A DNA stretch of 64,000 nucleotides, taken from positions 1-64,000 of the forward strand of contig JBOFZL010000083.1 of NCBI GenBank assembly GCA_051655155.1. The letters are read 5' to 3'. Shown piece by piece: positions 27,698 through 37,822 of the stretch (the stretch's first letter is position 1; each line of letters begins with the position of its first letter). The notes under the pieces were generated by a model. The model saw only the letters and a program-made list of their open reading frames with translations, was not told where the DNA came from and did no database searches. This DNA comes from JBOFZL01 sp051655155 (lineage in GTDB: Bacteria > Bacillota > Clostridia > Peptostreptococcales > Filifactoraceae). A program made the position numbers and the translations under genes.

Positions 27698-29070
27698 ATT
27701 TCACCTTCTATTATTTCAGTATCGGACTGTTTTAAATATATTAACTTTAGAAGGCTTTCAAATTCAGGATTAACAAAAATTTCATTTAACATAAGTTTGC
27801 ATTTTAATCTTTTTTCTATTTCTACCAGAAGTTTAGTCGCAGATAAACTATTTCCTCCAAGCTTAAAATAATTAGAGTTTATATCTATATTATCAACTTC
27901 CAAGTTTTGTCTCCATATTGCTTTCAAAACATCCTCTATATCCTCATTCTTCTGATTACAATTATCGATAAAATATTTTATAACTTCATTCCTACAATAA
28001 TCTAAATCCAAGTCTTCTGATGAAAACCAAACCATTCCCTCATCACAACCAGAGCCAATATCGCCTTTCAATTCTTTTATCAATTCAAGATAATTTGTAC
28101 AACTCTCTGATTCAAAATAATAAGCGATATCATCCTTGACAGAAGATAATGTATTTTTAATAAAATAATTTTCAGTTATTTTTTTAATATAGTCTATTCT
28201 ATAAAAAAATTGTCTTCGTTTTTCTGTTTCTATATCAAGATACTTATCTTGAAAAAAGGCAGCTACCAGTATGGAAACTGGATCCATTTTGCCAAAATCA
28301 ATAACATGTAATCTCCCGTTTTCGTTTAACATTAGTTTTGAAAATTTTAAAAAAGTTTCAACATCTTCAATACGATGTAACGAATTAACAGAAATAACAT
28401 GATCAAACCTTCCTAAGAAACTCTCTTTTAAAAATTTCTTATCATAATAATCATCTATCAAAATTATGTTATCCACGTCCCTAATTTTGCTAACTAAGTT
28501 ATCTTTTATAAACCCTTGTGCATCATTTACAATAGCTATTGTAATTCCATCATTATCATTATTAATATTTTCAACTAATTTTGCTAATAGAATCTTAGTG
28601 AACTCACTCCTAAAACCAAGCCTTTCCGGCGATATTTCTTTATCTAAAAGTAAGAGTTCTTTTTTATTATTGTTCCCAATGATATCTATGAATAAATTTT
28701 GCTTGCACTGTAACTTTCTATAAAAAGGATCCTCTGCAATTTCCATCTCATACATTTCATCTACTTTAAAATCTTCAATATATTGCAACCAGTATTTAAT
28801 AATTTTTTTATTCTTCTCATCTATTCTTGTTTTTTGAATATTAATTTTGTACAATAATTCTGACAAAAATTTCTTGATATAATATTCTCTTTTTTTTACT
28901 CCATAATCCACATTAATATCGTCAATATAATTCACTTTAACTTCCGATTTCGGTTCTTCCAATTCCGGTTCAACTATGAGCGTTTTAATATCATCTTTTA
29001 AAATTGTTGTCTGATATTTTCCCCTGTAAGTTCTTTTCATATACTCTATACTATACTGTTTGCTTTTCAT
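27694..29070 (-). CDS. Decayed methyltransferase domain fused to a peptidyl carrier domain
   Basis: The ATG at 29070 follows GGAGGGG; the longer frame to 29100 has no ribosome site. The 458 residues have a charged N-terminus, then a region (about 190-340) that aligns with NRPS-embedded methyltransferases (FDHVISVNSLHRIEDVETFL, LMLNENGRLHVIDFG) but lacks the glycine-rich SAM loop (AIVNDAQGFIKD instead). A complete PCP follows near the C-terminus (YFKLGGNSLSATKLL, Ser about 412). With the free-standing Cy protein upstream it forms a split version of the Cy-MT-PCP module of yersiniabactin HMWP1. No adenylation domain is present, so its carrier must be loaded in trans. Confidence 0.8.
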   Translation of the reverse strand: MKSKQYSIEYMKRTYRGKYQTTILKDDIKTLIVEPELEEPKSEVKVNYIDDINVDYGVKKREYYIKKFLSELLYKINIQKTRIDEKNKKIIKYWLQYIEDFKVDEMYEMEIAEDPFYRKLQCKQNLFIDIIGNNNKKELLLLDKEISPERLGFRSEFTKILLAKLVENINNDNDGITIAIVNDAQGFIKDNLVSKIRDVDNIILIDDYYDKKFLKESFLGRFDHVISVNSLHRIEDVETFLKFSKLMLNENGRLHVIDFGKMDPVSILVAAFFQDKYLDIETEKRRQFFYRIDYIKKITENYFIKNTLSSVKDDIAYYFESESCTNYLELIKELKGDIGSGCDEGMVWFSSEDLDLDYCRNEVIKYFIDNCNQKNEDIEDVLKAIWRQNLEVDNIDINSNYFKLGGNSLSATKLLVEIEKRLKCKLMLNEIFVNPEFESLLKLIYLKQSDTEIIEGEI

Positions 29071-29100
29071 ATTTCCCCTCCATAACCGATTTATTAACAA

Positions 29101-30552
29101 TTAAAACAAAATATCATTCACTAAATCAATATATTTATCTACAATCCAATTAATGTCTTCTTTGTAAAACAATTCATCTACATAATCAAAAGTAATTACC
29201 ATCCTTCCATCAATCATCCTTATATGATGATCTAGGTATACTTGAGGAGTTTGACTTAATGAACAAATTTCTCTAAATCCATTTTTACAAATGTTATAAT
29301 TCTCCCCAATCATACAAGTAACCACTATTGGAAACGACGTATTTTTTTTATCTTGCTTTCTGATTTTATTTACAATATTAATTCCATCAAAACACCTGTA
29401 CTCCAATAATTTGAATATCTGTTTTTGAGTTTCCTTAATATCCCCCAATATAGATTGATGGTTATCTTTGTAGCTAAGTAAACCTATATTTGTAAATTCA
29501 CCCAGTAATTCATCTATATTTTTAACAACAGGTAACTTTCCAAACAAAGTTGTTGTTATCGTTAATTCATCAGTATCAGTCAAGATAGATAATACCTTCA
29601 TATAGATAGTTATCGCTACAGCTGACAATGTTACACATTTTCTTTTTGAATAATCTATTAAGTTATCTGTTTGCTCTTTAGAAAACCAATATTCTTTTCT
29701 TTCAAACCTATATTCTTCTAAATTGTCAATATCTACTTTTACTCTTAAATCCGGTGTTTTAGGCAATGTCATTATTTTAGAATCCCAATAACTTTTAGCA
29801 TCAGACAAAAGTTTTTTGTTAAACTCAAGTTCTTTATATTTTTTTAAATGTTCCACATATTCCTTGTAGGATATATTCGAAAAACTTACTTTTTCACCTT
29901 CATATAATGCAAATAACTTATATATCATTTTACCTGCACTCCATGCATCTAGTATAGAACAATCAAAACTTATATGAAGCACATCATTTTTATTTTCTCC
30001 AATATTTTTCTTCCCAACAACAAAATTAAACATCGGCCATGTTTCAGTATTATATATTATATGTGATAACATCCTTCTCGTTTCATACCTATCTTCTTGA
30101 GTTTCATACATATATTGAGAGACTTTATATTTAGGAACTTCTCCCAGTATAATCCCATTACCCTCTGATAATAAAACTAATCTTAATATATCATTCTCCC
30201 TAATTAGCAAATTGATATTTTCCTCAAGATAAGCAACATTTAAATCCTGTTTTTCAAATTCAATATAATAATGAGCATTAACCTTATTTAAAATTTCCCC
30301 ATCTATTTGCCCAGCCATATAAGCTAATTGTAATGGACTCAACTCTAAAGTATTCTTCTGTACACTTGATAAATACCTAAGTAAACAATCTTTATTTTCT
30401 TTAATCTCATTGATTAGATCTTTACTATATAATTCTTTTTTGATTCTGTATTTTAATTTTTTATCTTCCTCAAACAAAAAAATTTTTTGTCTCTTCAGCT
30501 CATTTACATATTCAAATAATTCTAAATCTGTACTATCCTTTTCTAGTTTCAT
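29101..30552 (-). CDS. Free-standing cyclisation (Cy) domain with docking domain
   Basis: In the 483 residues, positions 1-65 look like a TubC-type N-terminal docking domain (ELKRQKIFLFEEDKKLKYRI). The rest is one heterocyclisation domain with LSPLQLAYMAGQ near its start and the catalytic DCSILDAWS (DxxxxDxxS). The late Cy motif SLSQTPQVYLDHH is also present. Cy domains couple cysteine, serine or threonine to the upstream chain and close the thiazoline or oxazoline ring. The ATG overlaps the upstream reductase stop by four bases. It should act with the PCP encoded at 27694-29070. Confidence 0.88.
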   Translation of the reverse strand: MKLEKDSTDLELFEYVNELKRQKIFLFEEDKKLKYRIKKELYSKDLINEIKENKDCLLRYLSSVQKNTLELSPLQLAYMAGQIDGEILNKVNAHYYIEFEKQDLNVAYLEENINLLIRENDILRLVLLSEGNGIILGEVPKYKVSQYMYETQEDRYETRRMLSHIIYNTETWPMFNFVVGKKNIGENKNDVLHISFDCSILDAWSAGKMIYKLFALYEGEKVSFSNISYKEYVEHLKKYKELEFNKKLLSDAKSYWDSKIMTLPKTPDLRVKVDIDNLEEYRFERKEYWFSKEQTDNLIDYSKRKCVTLSAVAITIYMKVLSILTDTDELTITTTLFGKLPVVKNIDELLGEFTNIGLLSYKDNHQSILGDIKETQKQIFKLLEYRCFDGINIVNKIRKQDKKNTSFPIVVTCMIGENYNICKNGFREICSLSQTPQVYLDHHIRMIDGRMVITFDYVDELFYKEDINWIVDKYIDLVNDILF

Positions 30553-31613
30553 ATCTCATCCCTCAACTTCTTCAAAGCTTGTATATGTTCGAAATATTTT
30601 TCTTCAAATTTAACATTTTGAGGAAATCCTATTTCTTCCATTATTTTCCCCCACTTCTTAGAAAGTAATATTTCCTTTTGCACCCATGCACTGTCCGCTC
30701 TTTTTTGTTTCGTATTTTCAATAAATTTCTCTACTTCTTTCTTTATTCCCTCCGGGAAAATCTCATAAAGTAAACATGAGTGTGTCAAGTTATTATAATC
30801 TCCCAATCCAAGTCGCATTAATTTATCTAAACAATCACTTACAGATTCCTTAGAACTTAACACAATGCTATCAGATATACTCATTCTATTTCTCCATATC
30901 ACAGCTCCAAATGTATCTTCAAGATCTAATCGTCCACTTTTATAAAAAAAAGTTATTTTGTGCAAAACATGCATATGGTTATTCCCATCAATATCTGAAA
31001 CTTCGTTATGAATTTGCAAATTTATATCCAATTGTTTGTTTGATAAAACAATACGGTTAAAAGGATACCTCCTATCTGTAAGAGTTGAAACTATATCAAA
31101 ACTTCTAAATAATGGTAAAGATTCATTTAAAATACCAATTAAAGAATAGAGGAGTTGTGAAGATGTCATAATATCTACATGTTGAAGGATATCTTTTTCA
31201 TTTAAATATTTTGCAGCTTTAACAAACTTTTCAATAGTTCTCAAAGAGTTATATAAATTCCCCACCATATAACATACATTAAATTCACGAGCCACTTTCA
31301 AGCAATTCTCTATTTCCTTATAATGAATCGGATGTTCCTGCATCACATGAATTCCTTTTTTCAAGAGATTCTCTGCTAATTCAGTCCCTTTACCACCTAA
31401 CACAGAAGATTTTATTACAACAAATGCAATATCTATGTTTTCTGGAATATAATTTACATCAATATATAGAGGAACATTATGTTCTTTAGCGCATCTTTCG
31501 GAGCGACTGCTTCCGAAAGCTAAAATACCTGCCAATTCAATACCATTCATTTTTTTAATAGCCTTTATATACGATTGACCAAAAGTCGTTCCACAGACTA
31601 TTGCTTTTATCAT
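30549..31613 (-). CDS. Thiazolinyl imide reductase, first copy (Irp3/PchG family)
   Basis: The 354 residues are homologous to the gene product at 25580. They start MIKAIVCGTTFGQSYIKAIK with a dinucleotide-binding fold, then VLGGKGTELAENLLKKGIHV and MQEHPIHYKE. The His of this EHP motif (His94) is the residue position discussed as catalytic for Irp3 in the literature I remember. It would reduce one thiazoline on the assembly line to a thiazolidine using NADPH. It is placed between the large NRPS and the split module, 16 bases after the NRPS stop, so the second or third ring is the likely target. Confidence 0.9.
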   Translation of the reverse strand: MIKAIVCGTTFGQSYIKAIKKMNGIELAGILAFGSSRSERCAKEHNVPLYIDVNYIPENIDIAFVVIKSSVLGGKGTELAENLLKKGIHVMQEHPIHYKEIENCLKVAREFNVCYMVGNLYNSLRTIEKFVKAAKYLNEKDILQHVDIMTSSQLLYSLIGILNESLPLFRSFDIVSTLTDRRYPFNRIVLSNKQLDINLQIHNEVSDIDGNNHMHVLHKITFFYKSGRLDLEDTFGAVIWRNRMSISDSIVLSSKESVSDCLDKLMRLGLGDYNNLTHSCLLYEIFPEGIKKEVEKFIENTKQKRADSAWVQKEILLSKKWGKIMEEIGFPQNVKFEEKYFEHIQALKKLRDEI

Positions 31614-31629
31614 AATATTCCTCTCTCTC

Positions 31630-34600
31630 CTACATTCTCCTAAGAAAACTCATCAAATTTACTACCAGACTTTCTATATGGGGAGTTTCCATAAATTTTT
31701 CCAATTCCAAATGGAAATTATACCTTTCCATCAATGCATTGGATAGTTGTATCATATTTAAAGAATTTCCACCTAGCTCAAAAAAATTGTCGTCTTTTCT
31801 TATTTCTTCAATATTTAAAATTTCTTTCCAAATTCCTGATATAGCATCAAGAAGATTGTCGTCTAATTTTTCTTCAATTTTCTTGTGTATCTCCTGAATA
31901 TCCTTCTCCATCATATCGTTTTGATAATTTGATAAATCTCTGCTCTTTTGTACATCAATATCAGCATCTTTATTTTCTTTATACTTAACTTTAGCGAATA
32001 ACACATTAGTATTTTTTATTAAATTATCCAATAAATCTCCATACACCTTAAACATTTCATCTAATAGCTTAGTCGTAAATATTTCATCAATAGAATCCCA
32101 TATTATTTTTAAATTTCCATCTATTTCCATAACTTGATGATCAAGCCAAACTTGTGGTGTTTGTGAAATACTGTAAATAAGCTCGCCAAGCCAAACATCT
32201 TTTCTACCTTCAGATAAGCCTAACCCGCTTGTAAATACTATAGGCATTAATGCTCCTCTATCGTTTTTGTATTTAATTCTTAATTCTCTCCCAAATTCTA
32301 TAGCATTGTACAACCTATGTTCTGTGTCTTCTGCTAATTGTTTCTGCAATAGTTTCGCTTTTCCCAACAATGTGTTCTCAGAACCTTTTCTTACTTCAAG
32401 ATATGTTAAAGTGGTAAAATCACCTGCAATCTTATTTATATCTGGGTGAAGTTGTTCCCTGTTAAACTGTGTAATATTTAATGCAAATTCATCATTTAAA
32501 GCATATTTCCTAAGTGTTTCAGAGAATAATGTTATTAATAAAATTATTGGAGTTATATCGTTTTCTTTTGCAATTTCCTTTAATCTATTAAATCCATTAG
32601 AATTAATAATTTTCTCCCTTCTATAAAAAGTTTGCTCTTCTATTTTGTTTTCTGATTTTATTGTTTCAAAATCAGGAGATTCTAGAAATCCATCTAATCT
32701 ATCTATCCAGTATTTTTTATCACTCTGATATTTAGAGGTTTTCTTAATTTCTTCTAATGCTAAAACATAATCTCTAAATGAAACATCCGGTAACTCCATA
32801 TAAAAATGTTCATCATCATACCTTTTTTTTAGCTCGCTTAAAATATGGAACATACTCCAACCATCTAAAATAATATTATCCAGACTAATATGAAATCTTG
32901 ATTTAGTTTCGTTTAGAATACTCATTTTGAAATTAAACACTGGCCATTGGTCTGTCTTTAACATTTCATGAGACATAATATCTCTAGTTGCTTTTAAAGC
33001 TTCTTCCTGTTCTACTTTACTAAACCCCGATAAATTATTAATATCCAGTATAAACGGTGGAACTTTTTTTAATATTTGTTGTCTACCATCTTTCAAAATT
33101 ACACATCTTAACATAGGATGTTCTCTAATCATGTCATTGATTATCTTTTGAACTCTGCTAATATCAATGTTTCTGCAGGCTAATTCAAAATAACAATGAG
33201 AAGACACTTCTCTTAAAGAATAAGCTCCACTTCTTCCAGCCCAATACGCAAATTGTACATCGGTTAGTGCAAATGATTGGTTGATATTTTTAACATCCGG
33301 TACAATTTTTTTGAATGGTATGTTGCCGTTTTTATTAGATTTTTTAATAATCTCCGAAAGTTCTTCCAAAATAGGATATTTAAATATATCTCCAATTGAT
33401 ATTTTCACACATAATTCATTCTGTATCTTATAAGCAATTTTCGTTGCAGTAAGAGAATCTCCACCCAGTTGAAAATAATTAGCAGTAGGCAATACTTCTG
33501 TCTCATTCAAAATTTCTTTGTAAATATCCACTAATTTACATGTAACTTCATCATACTTTTCTATTTTATTTGTATTATCAATATTCCTATCATGTCCAAA
33601 ATCTTGATCATCACATTCTTCCACCAATCTTCTTAGTCCTTTTCTATCAATTTTTCCATTTTTATTTAAAGGCATTTCTCCAACTATTACAAATTCAAAT
33701 GGAATCATATAATCAGGAAGCTTATTCTTTAAAAATTTAGTTAGTTCATCTTTTTTAACCTCAACTTTATTATTTCCAAGAACATATATCATATTTCCTA
33801 TTTTTTTAACTTCAATATCGTCAGATAAGTATACAATTCTATATTTGCAACTTTCACTTGCCATTTGCATATTTTTTATATTTGGAATAATTTTTCCATT
33901 TCGTTCTGACAAATCAAATTCTCTAAAACCATACTCAAGTATAGATGCACTAATTTCTGGCAATAATAAATTATCATTTATTTCAGTTCCTATCACAACT
34001 CCCATAGGAGCTAGTATGGTTTTTATATCTTTCAACATATCTAAAATACTAGCAGAACGATGTAGTGAATTATATAATATGACAATATCAAATTTTTCTG
34101 TTTTGAAGTTTTCTAAATATTTATTTGAAGAATTTATTTGAAGAAACTCAAAACAAGTATACTTACTTTTTATATCTTCAAACTCATTGGCAAAATATAA
34201 TGAAGTGTCAACATAAACATATTTTTCAATTTTATCTTCAAAATTTGTAATTAAAGTTTCTGTTAATTCACTATTTCTTCCGCCTATCTCCAAAATCTTG
34301 AGATTTCTATTTTTTTCATCAAATACCATTTTGGTGATTTCAACAACTTCATTTATATTCTCTTTATAATTTTTCAGTTTTTTCAAAAAATTAGAAGGGC
34401 TAAATTTAGATTTAGGATTATAAAACACATCAATCGCATGTTTTTTACCCTGTATAATATCTATTATATTATCTTTAAGGTTATATAAATCAGCTCTAAC
34501 ATCCGATTCTATATCTGTCTTTTTAAAAAAGTAAATGTCCTGTTCTAAACTTATTTTACTATTATGTTTCAATAATAATATCCATCTTTCTATAAGTGAT

Positions 34601-37600
34601 TTATATTCTATAGCTATTCTTCCAGATTGCATTATTTCATCAAAAGAATACCCTTTTTCTTTGTCAATACCTAAATCCACAAAGATAGAAAATATCAAGT
34701 CTAAAACCATATTATTGCTATAGTTCAAATATTCATCATAATCAGTATATTGAGCTTTTAATTTGTTTATCCCATCATTATTACTTAATCCAGTTAATAT
34801 ATCATCCTCACTATCATTACTTTCAATAAATGCCACTAATTGGTTATTAGTTCCCAGTTTAACAACCTCAACAGCGACTTTATTGATTTTAGAATTTCCA
34901 ATTAAAGCATCTTCAATTTCTCCAAGTTCAATTCTATGACCTTTAACTTTCACTTGATTGTCAAATCTTCCCAAAAATTCAATTGTACCGTCACTCCATG
35001 TTCTTCCAGCATCACCAGTCCTATACCATTTCATTCCGTCTGCTTCAATAAATTTCTTTTCAGTTAATTCCTTATCTCCTCTATATCCTTTTGCAACACC
35101 TACTCCGCCAATCAGTAATTCTCCTTTGACATAGTTAGGACATATTCTTCCTAAACCATCAACTACTTTATAGACTTGGTTCTTTAATGCCTTTCCATAT
35201 GGAATAGAAATCCAATTTTCAGGTATTTCCTTTGGAATATTGATATAGTTTGACCAAATTGAAGCTTCCGTTCCTCCACCCATTCCAACTACAAGAGAAT
35301 TTTTACTTCTGTTATAAAATCTTTTAGGTAATGTTATTGCAATCCAGTCTCCAGAAAGAAAAACCAATCTCAATGGAATAGAAACATTCTTGCCTTCTGC
35401 CATAGTTACTAGCATATCAAAAAGAATTGGTACTGAATCCCACATTGTTACTTCATATTTCTCGATAAGTTTTAACCAAAGTTCTGGATCCTTGAAATTA
35501 TTATCATCTAAAGTAATGATGGTTCCTCCCGCTGATAACATCCCAAAAATATCATAAACCGACAGATCAAAATCAATCGCTGATACCATTATTACACTAT
35601 CATTAGTATTTATTTCATATCTTTCATTTAAGTCATTTATTGTATTAACAGCACTATTGTGTGCAATTTCCACACCTTTAGGAATCCCTGTTGTTCCTGA
35701 TGTCATGATTACATAAGCTGTATCAAAGGGTTTAATTTCAACTGGTTTTTCAATTATACTTTGAACAATTAGTTGCTCCATATCTACAAATGAAATATCT
35801 GTGTCATTTAAATTAAAATCTCTTATTGTATTTTTATTGGATAAAACATGTTTTATTCCTATCTGCTCATATATTTTCCTTCTTCTTTCGTTAGGTTGAT
35901 TAATACCGATAGGAACATATGATGCACCGGCAAATAAAATCCCTAAAATTCCAACTATTTGACTATATCCTCTTGGCAATGTAATTCCCACGTAATCATT
36001 CCTTTTTACTCCGGAAGAAATTAAATTTGTTGCAATAATTAAAGCCTTTTTATACAAATTTCCATAACTTAATTCAAGACCGGATTGTGCGTCCACAATA
36101 GCTACTTTATCCGGATTCACTTTAATCATATTAAGAAATCCTGTATAAAGAGTTTGCTTAGGATAACTCAAAGGCAAAATATTTTTTAATTCTTTTTTTC
36201 TGTCTTCAATTTGATTTAACGGAAGAATTTCAGGCAATCTATACCAATTTTCACTTTCACTTAATGATTGCAATAAAGTGTATAAAGAATTAAACATATC
36301 ATCAATCATTCCATATGGATACAATTCATCCACCACATCCCAACATAATACAATCTCATCATCTACTAAATAAGTTTGAAAATCGAGCCAAACTTGTGGA
36401 GTTTGTGATACCATATAGTTTATTTTTCCAAATAATTTTCTTGTTTCCTCGGTTTCTAAAGGATAATCTATATTACAAGCAAACACCACAGGTGCAATAT
36501 TAATAGTTTTTCCAATTTCTCTATAAACATCTCTTTGCACCTGCACTCCGGAATATGAGCTGTGAGAGACATTTTCTAAAAATGTGTTTGATATAGTTTT
36601 TACCCTATCTAAAAAATTTTCGTTTTTTCTTTCACATTCAACTAATAACAGATTAGTAAAATCTGCAACCATTCTCTTAACATTACTATTATTTACATCT
36701 CTATTGAATAACGGCACATTGATAACAAATTTTTCTTGATTTGTCCATCTTTCAATAATCATTGAATACGCTGATAATAAAACCATTGATGGTGTAACTT
36801 TATTTTTATATGCATTTGCTTTAATTTTAGCCCAGTTTTCTTTGCTAATAATTTTCTTTCTTCTTGAAAAAACTACTTTTTCAATCATTTCTGGTTTTTT
36901 GTTAAGCGGTAAGTTAGGTGCCTCTAAAGGAAATTTGGATTCAACTTTTTTCTTCCAGAATTTCTTATCTTTTTCGTATATTTCAGCATCTGCTTTTCTT
37001 TCTTCTAAATAGTTTCTAAAAGTATAGTTATTATCTATTGAGACTTCATCTTCCCCATAGTATAGCTCTGCAAGTCTACTTATAATAATGCCTATACTCA
37101 TTATATCTGCAACTAAAATGTCAATATCCAAAAATATTCTGTGCTTTTTATTCTTTAATAATGCAATACTAAGGTTAGCTACTTCTCCAACTTCAATATT
37201 AAATTTTCTATGAGATGTTTCTTTTCTCATTTCCAATAATTTTACATCTGCATATTCTTTAGATAATGAAGTATAATCAAAAACCTTAACTTCTTTTGAG
37301 TATGGTTCTTCCATAATTTGCTGAGTTCCATTACGATTAAATTTTGCTCTAAGCATTGGATTTTCCATTTGTAAACAATTCCAAGCAGCAGTTAATTTAT
37401 CTGTTGCAATTTCTTGTCCGTCAATTTCTAGGTATACATGACACCCAACACCACCAAGAACTTGATCACTTTCTCTTCCTACAAAATAAGCATACTGAAT
37501 ATCTGTTAAGGGAAACTCTTCCGAAATATCCTTTTCACTTATCCCAGTATCCTCGTCAATATTATTAATGTTTGCTTCCTCAATAAATTCAATCCAATTT

Positions 37601-37806
37601 TTAAGTGTAGGATTCTCCATTAGTTTTGCAAACGATAATTTTATTCCAAATTTTTTAAGTCCTGCAACTATTTTCATGATTTTGATAGAGCTTAACCCTT
37701 TTTCAATTAAATTATCTTCTTCCGAAGGTTTAAATCCATCTAAATCTACTTGTAAAACTTCGTTAAGAAATTGTATTGCCTGTTCTCTAATTTGATTTTT
37801 TTCCAT
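31630..37806 (-). CDS. Large NRPS: ArCP-Cy-A(MT)-PCP-Cy-PCP, HMWP2-like
   Basis: At 2058 residues this is close to HMWP2 of yersiniabactin, with the same domain order. It contains an aryl carrier (GLSSIK, Ser40) and Cy1 (about 95-520, DILVADIMS). The adenylation domain (about 550-1385; MTSGTTGIPKG near 705, NGKID near 1384) is interrupted by a methyltransferase whose SAM loop is degenerate (EIGGRNSELTE). PCP1 (LGGDSL, about 1451), Cy2 (about 1520-1930, DNIILDGWS) and PCP2 (LGGNSL, about 2014) follow. The pocket residues D-L-Y-D-F-S-M-I-W are close to, but not equal to, the cysteine code. It should join an aryl starter to two heterocycles. AAGGAGGG precedes the ATG. The single A domain probably also charges PCP2 and perhaps the split-module carrier. 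Confidence 0.95.
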   Translation of the reverse strand: MEKNQIREQAIQFLNEVLQVDLDGFKPSEEDNLIEKGLSSIKIMKIVAGLKKFGIKLSFAKLMENPTLKNWIEFIEEANINNIDEDTGISEKDISEEFPLTDIQYAYFVGRESDQVLGGVGCHVYLEIDGQEIATDKLTAAWNCLQMENPMLRAKFNRNGTQQIMEEPYSKEVKVFDYTSLSKEYADVKLLEMRKETSHRKFNIEVGEVANLSIALLKNKKHRIFLDIDILVADIMSIGIIISRLAELYYGEDEVSIDNNYTFRNYLEERKADAEIYEKDKKFWKKKVESKFPLEAPNLPLNKKPEMIEKVVFSRRKKIISKENWAKIKANAYKNKVTPSMVLLSAYSMIIERWTNQEKFVINVPLFNRDVNNSNVKRMVADFTNLLLVECERKNENFLDRVKTISNTFLENVSHSSYSGVQVQRDVYREIGKTINIAPVVFACNIDYPLETEETRKLFGKINYMVSQTPQVWLDFQTYLVDDEIVLCWDVVDELYPYGMIDDMFNSLYTLLQSLSESENWYRLPEILPLNQIEDRKKELKNILPLSYPKQTLYTGFLNMIKVNPDKVAIVDAQSGLELSYGNLYKKALIIATNLISSGVKRNDYVGITLPRGYSQIVGILGILFAGASYVPIGINQPNERRRKIYEQIGIKHVLSNKNTIRDFNLNDTDISFVDMEQLIVQSIIEKPVEIKPFDTAYVIMTSGTTGIPKGVEIAHNSAVNTINDLNERYEINTNDSVIMVSAIDFDLSVYDIFGMLSAGGTIITLDDNNFKDPELWLKLIEKYEVTMWDSVPILFDMLVTMAEGKNVSIPLRLVFLSGDWIAITLPKRFYNRSKNSLVVGMGGGTEASIWSNYINIPKEIPENWISIPYGKALKNQVYKVVDGLGRICPNYVKGELLIGGVGVAKGYRGDKELTEKKFIEADGMKWYRTGDAGRTWSDGTIEFLGRFDNQVKVKGHRIELGEIEDALIGNSKINKVAVEVVKLGTNNQLVAFIESNDSEDDILTGLSNNDGINKLKAQYTDYDEYLNYSNNMVLDLIFSIFVDLGIDKEKGYSFDEIMQSGRIAIEYKSLIERWILLLKHNSKISLEQDIYFFKKTDIESDVRADLYNLKDNIIDIIQGKKHAIDVFYNPKSKFSPSNFLKKLKNYKENINEVVEITKMVFDEKNRNLKILEIGGRNSELTETLITNFEDKIEKYVYVDTSLYFANEFEDIKSKYTCFEFLQINSSNKYLENFKTEKFDIVILYNSLHRSASILDMLKDIKTILAPMGVVIGTEINDNLLLPEISASILEYGFREFDLSERNGKIIPNIKNMQMASESCKYRIVYLSDDIEVKKIGNMIYVLGNNKVEVKKDELTKFLKNKLPDYMIPFEFVIVGEMPLNKNGKIDRKGLRRLVEECDDQDFGHDRNIDNTNKIEKYDEVTCKLVDIYKEILNETEVLPTANYFQLGGDSLTATKIAYKIQNELCVKISIGDIFKYPILEELSEIIKKSNKNGNIPFKKIVPDVKNINQSFALTDVQFAYWAGRSGAYSLREVSSHCYFELACRNIDISRVQKIINDMIREHPMLRCVILKDGRQQILKKVPPFILDINNLSGFSKVEQEEALKATRDIMSHEMLKTDQWPVFNFKMSILNETKSRFHISLDNIILDGWSMFHILSELKKRYDDEHFYMELPDVSFRDYVLALEEIKKTSKYQSDKKYWIDRLDGFLESPDFETIKSENKIEEQTFYRREKIINSNGFNRLKEIAKENDITPIILLITLFSETLRKYALNDEFALNITQFNREQLHPDINKIAGDFTTLTYLEVRKGSENTLLGKAKLLQKQLAEDTEHRLYNAIEFGRELRIKYKNDRGALMPIVFTSGLGLSEGRKDVWLGELIYSISQTPQVWLDHQVMEIDGNLKIIWDSIDEIFTTKLLDEMFKVYGDLLDNLIKNTNVLFAKVKYKENKDADIDVQKSRDLSNYQNDMMEKDIQEIHKKIEEKLDDNLLDAISGIWKEILNIEEIRKDDNFFELGGNSLNMIQLSNALMERYNFHLELEKFMETPHIESLVVNLMSFLRRM

Positions 37807-37822
37807 GTTGTACCCTCCTTAC

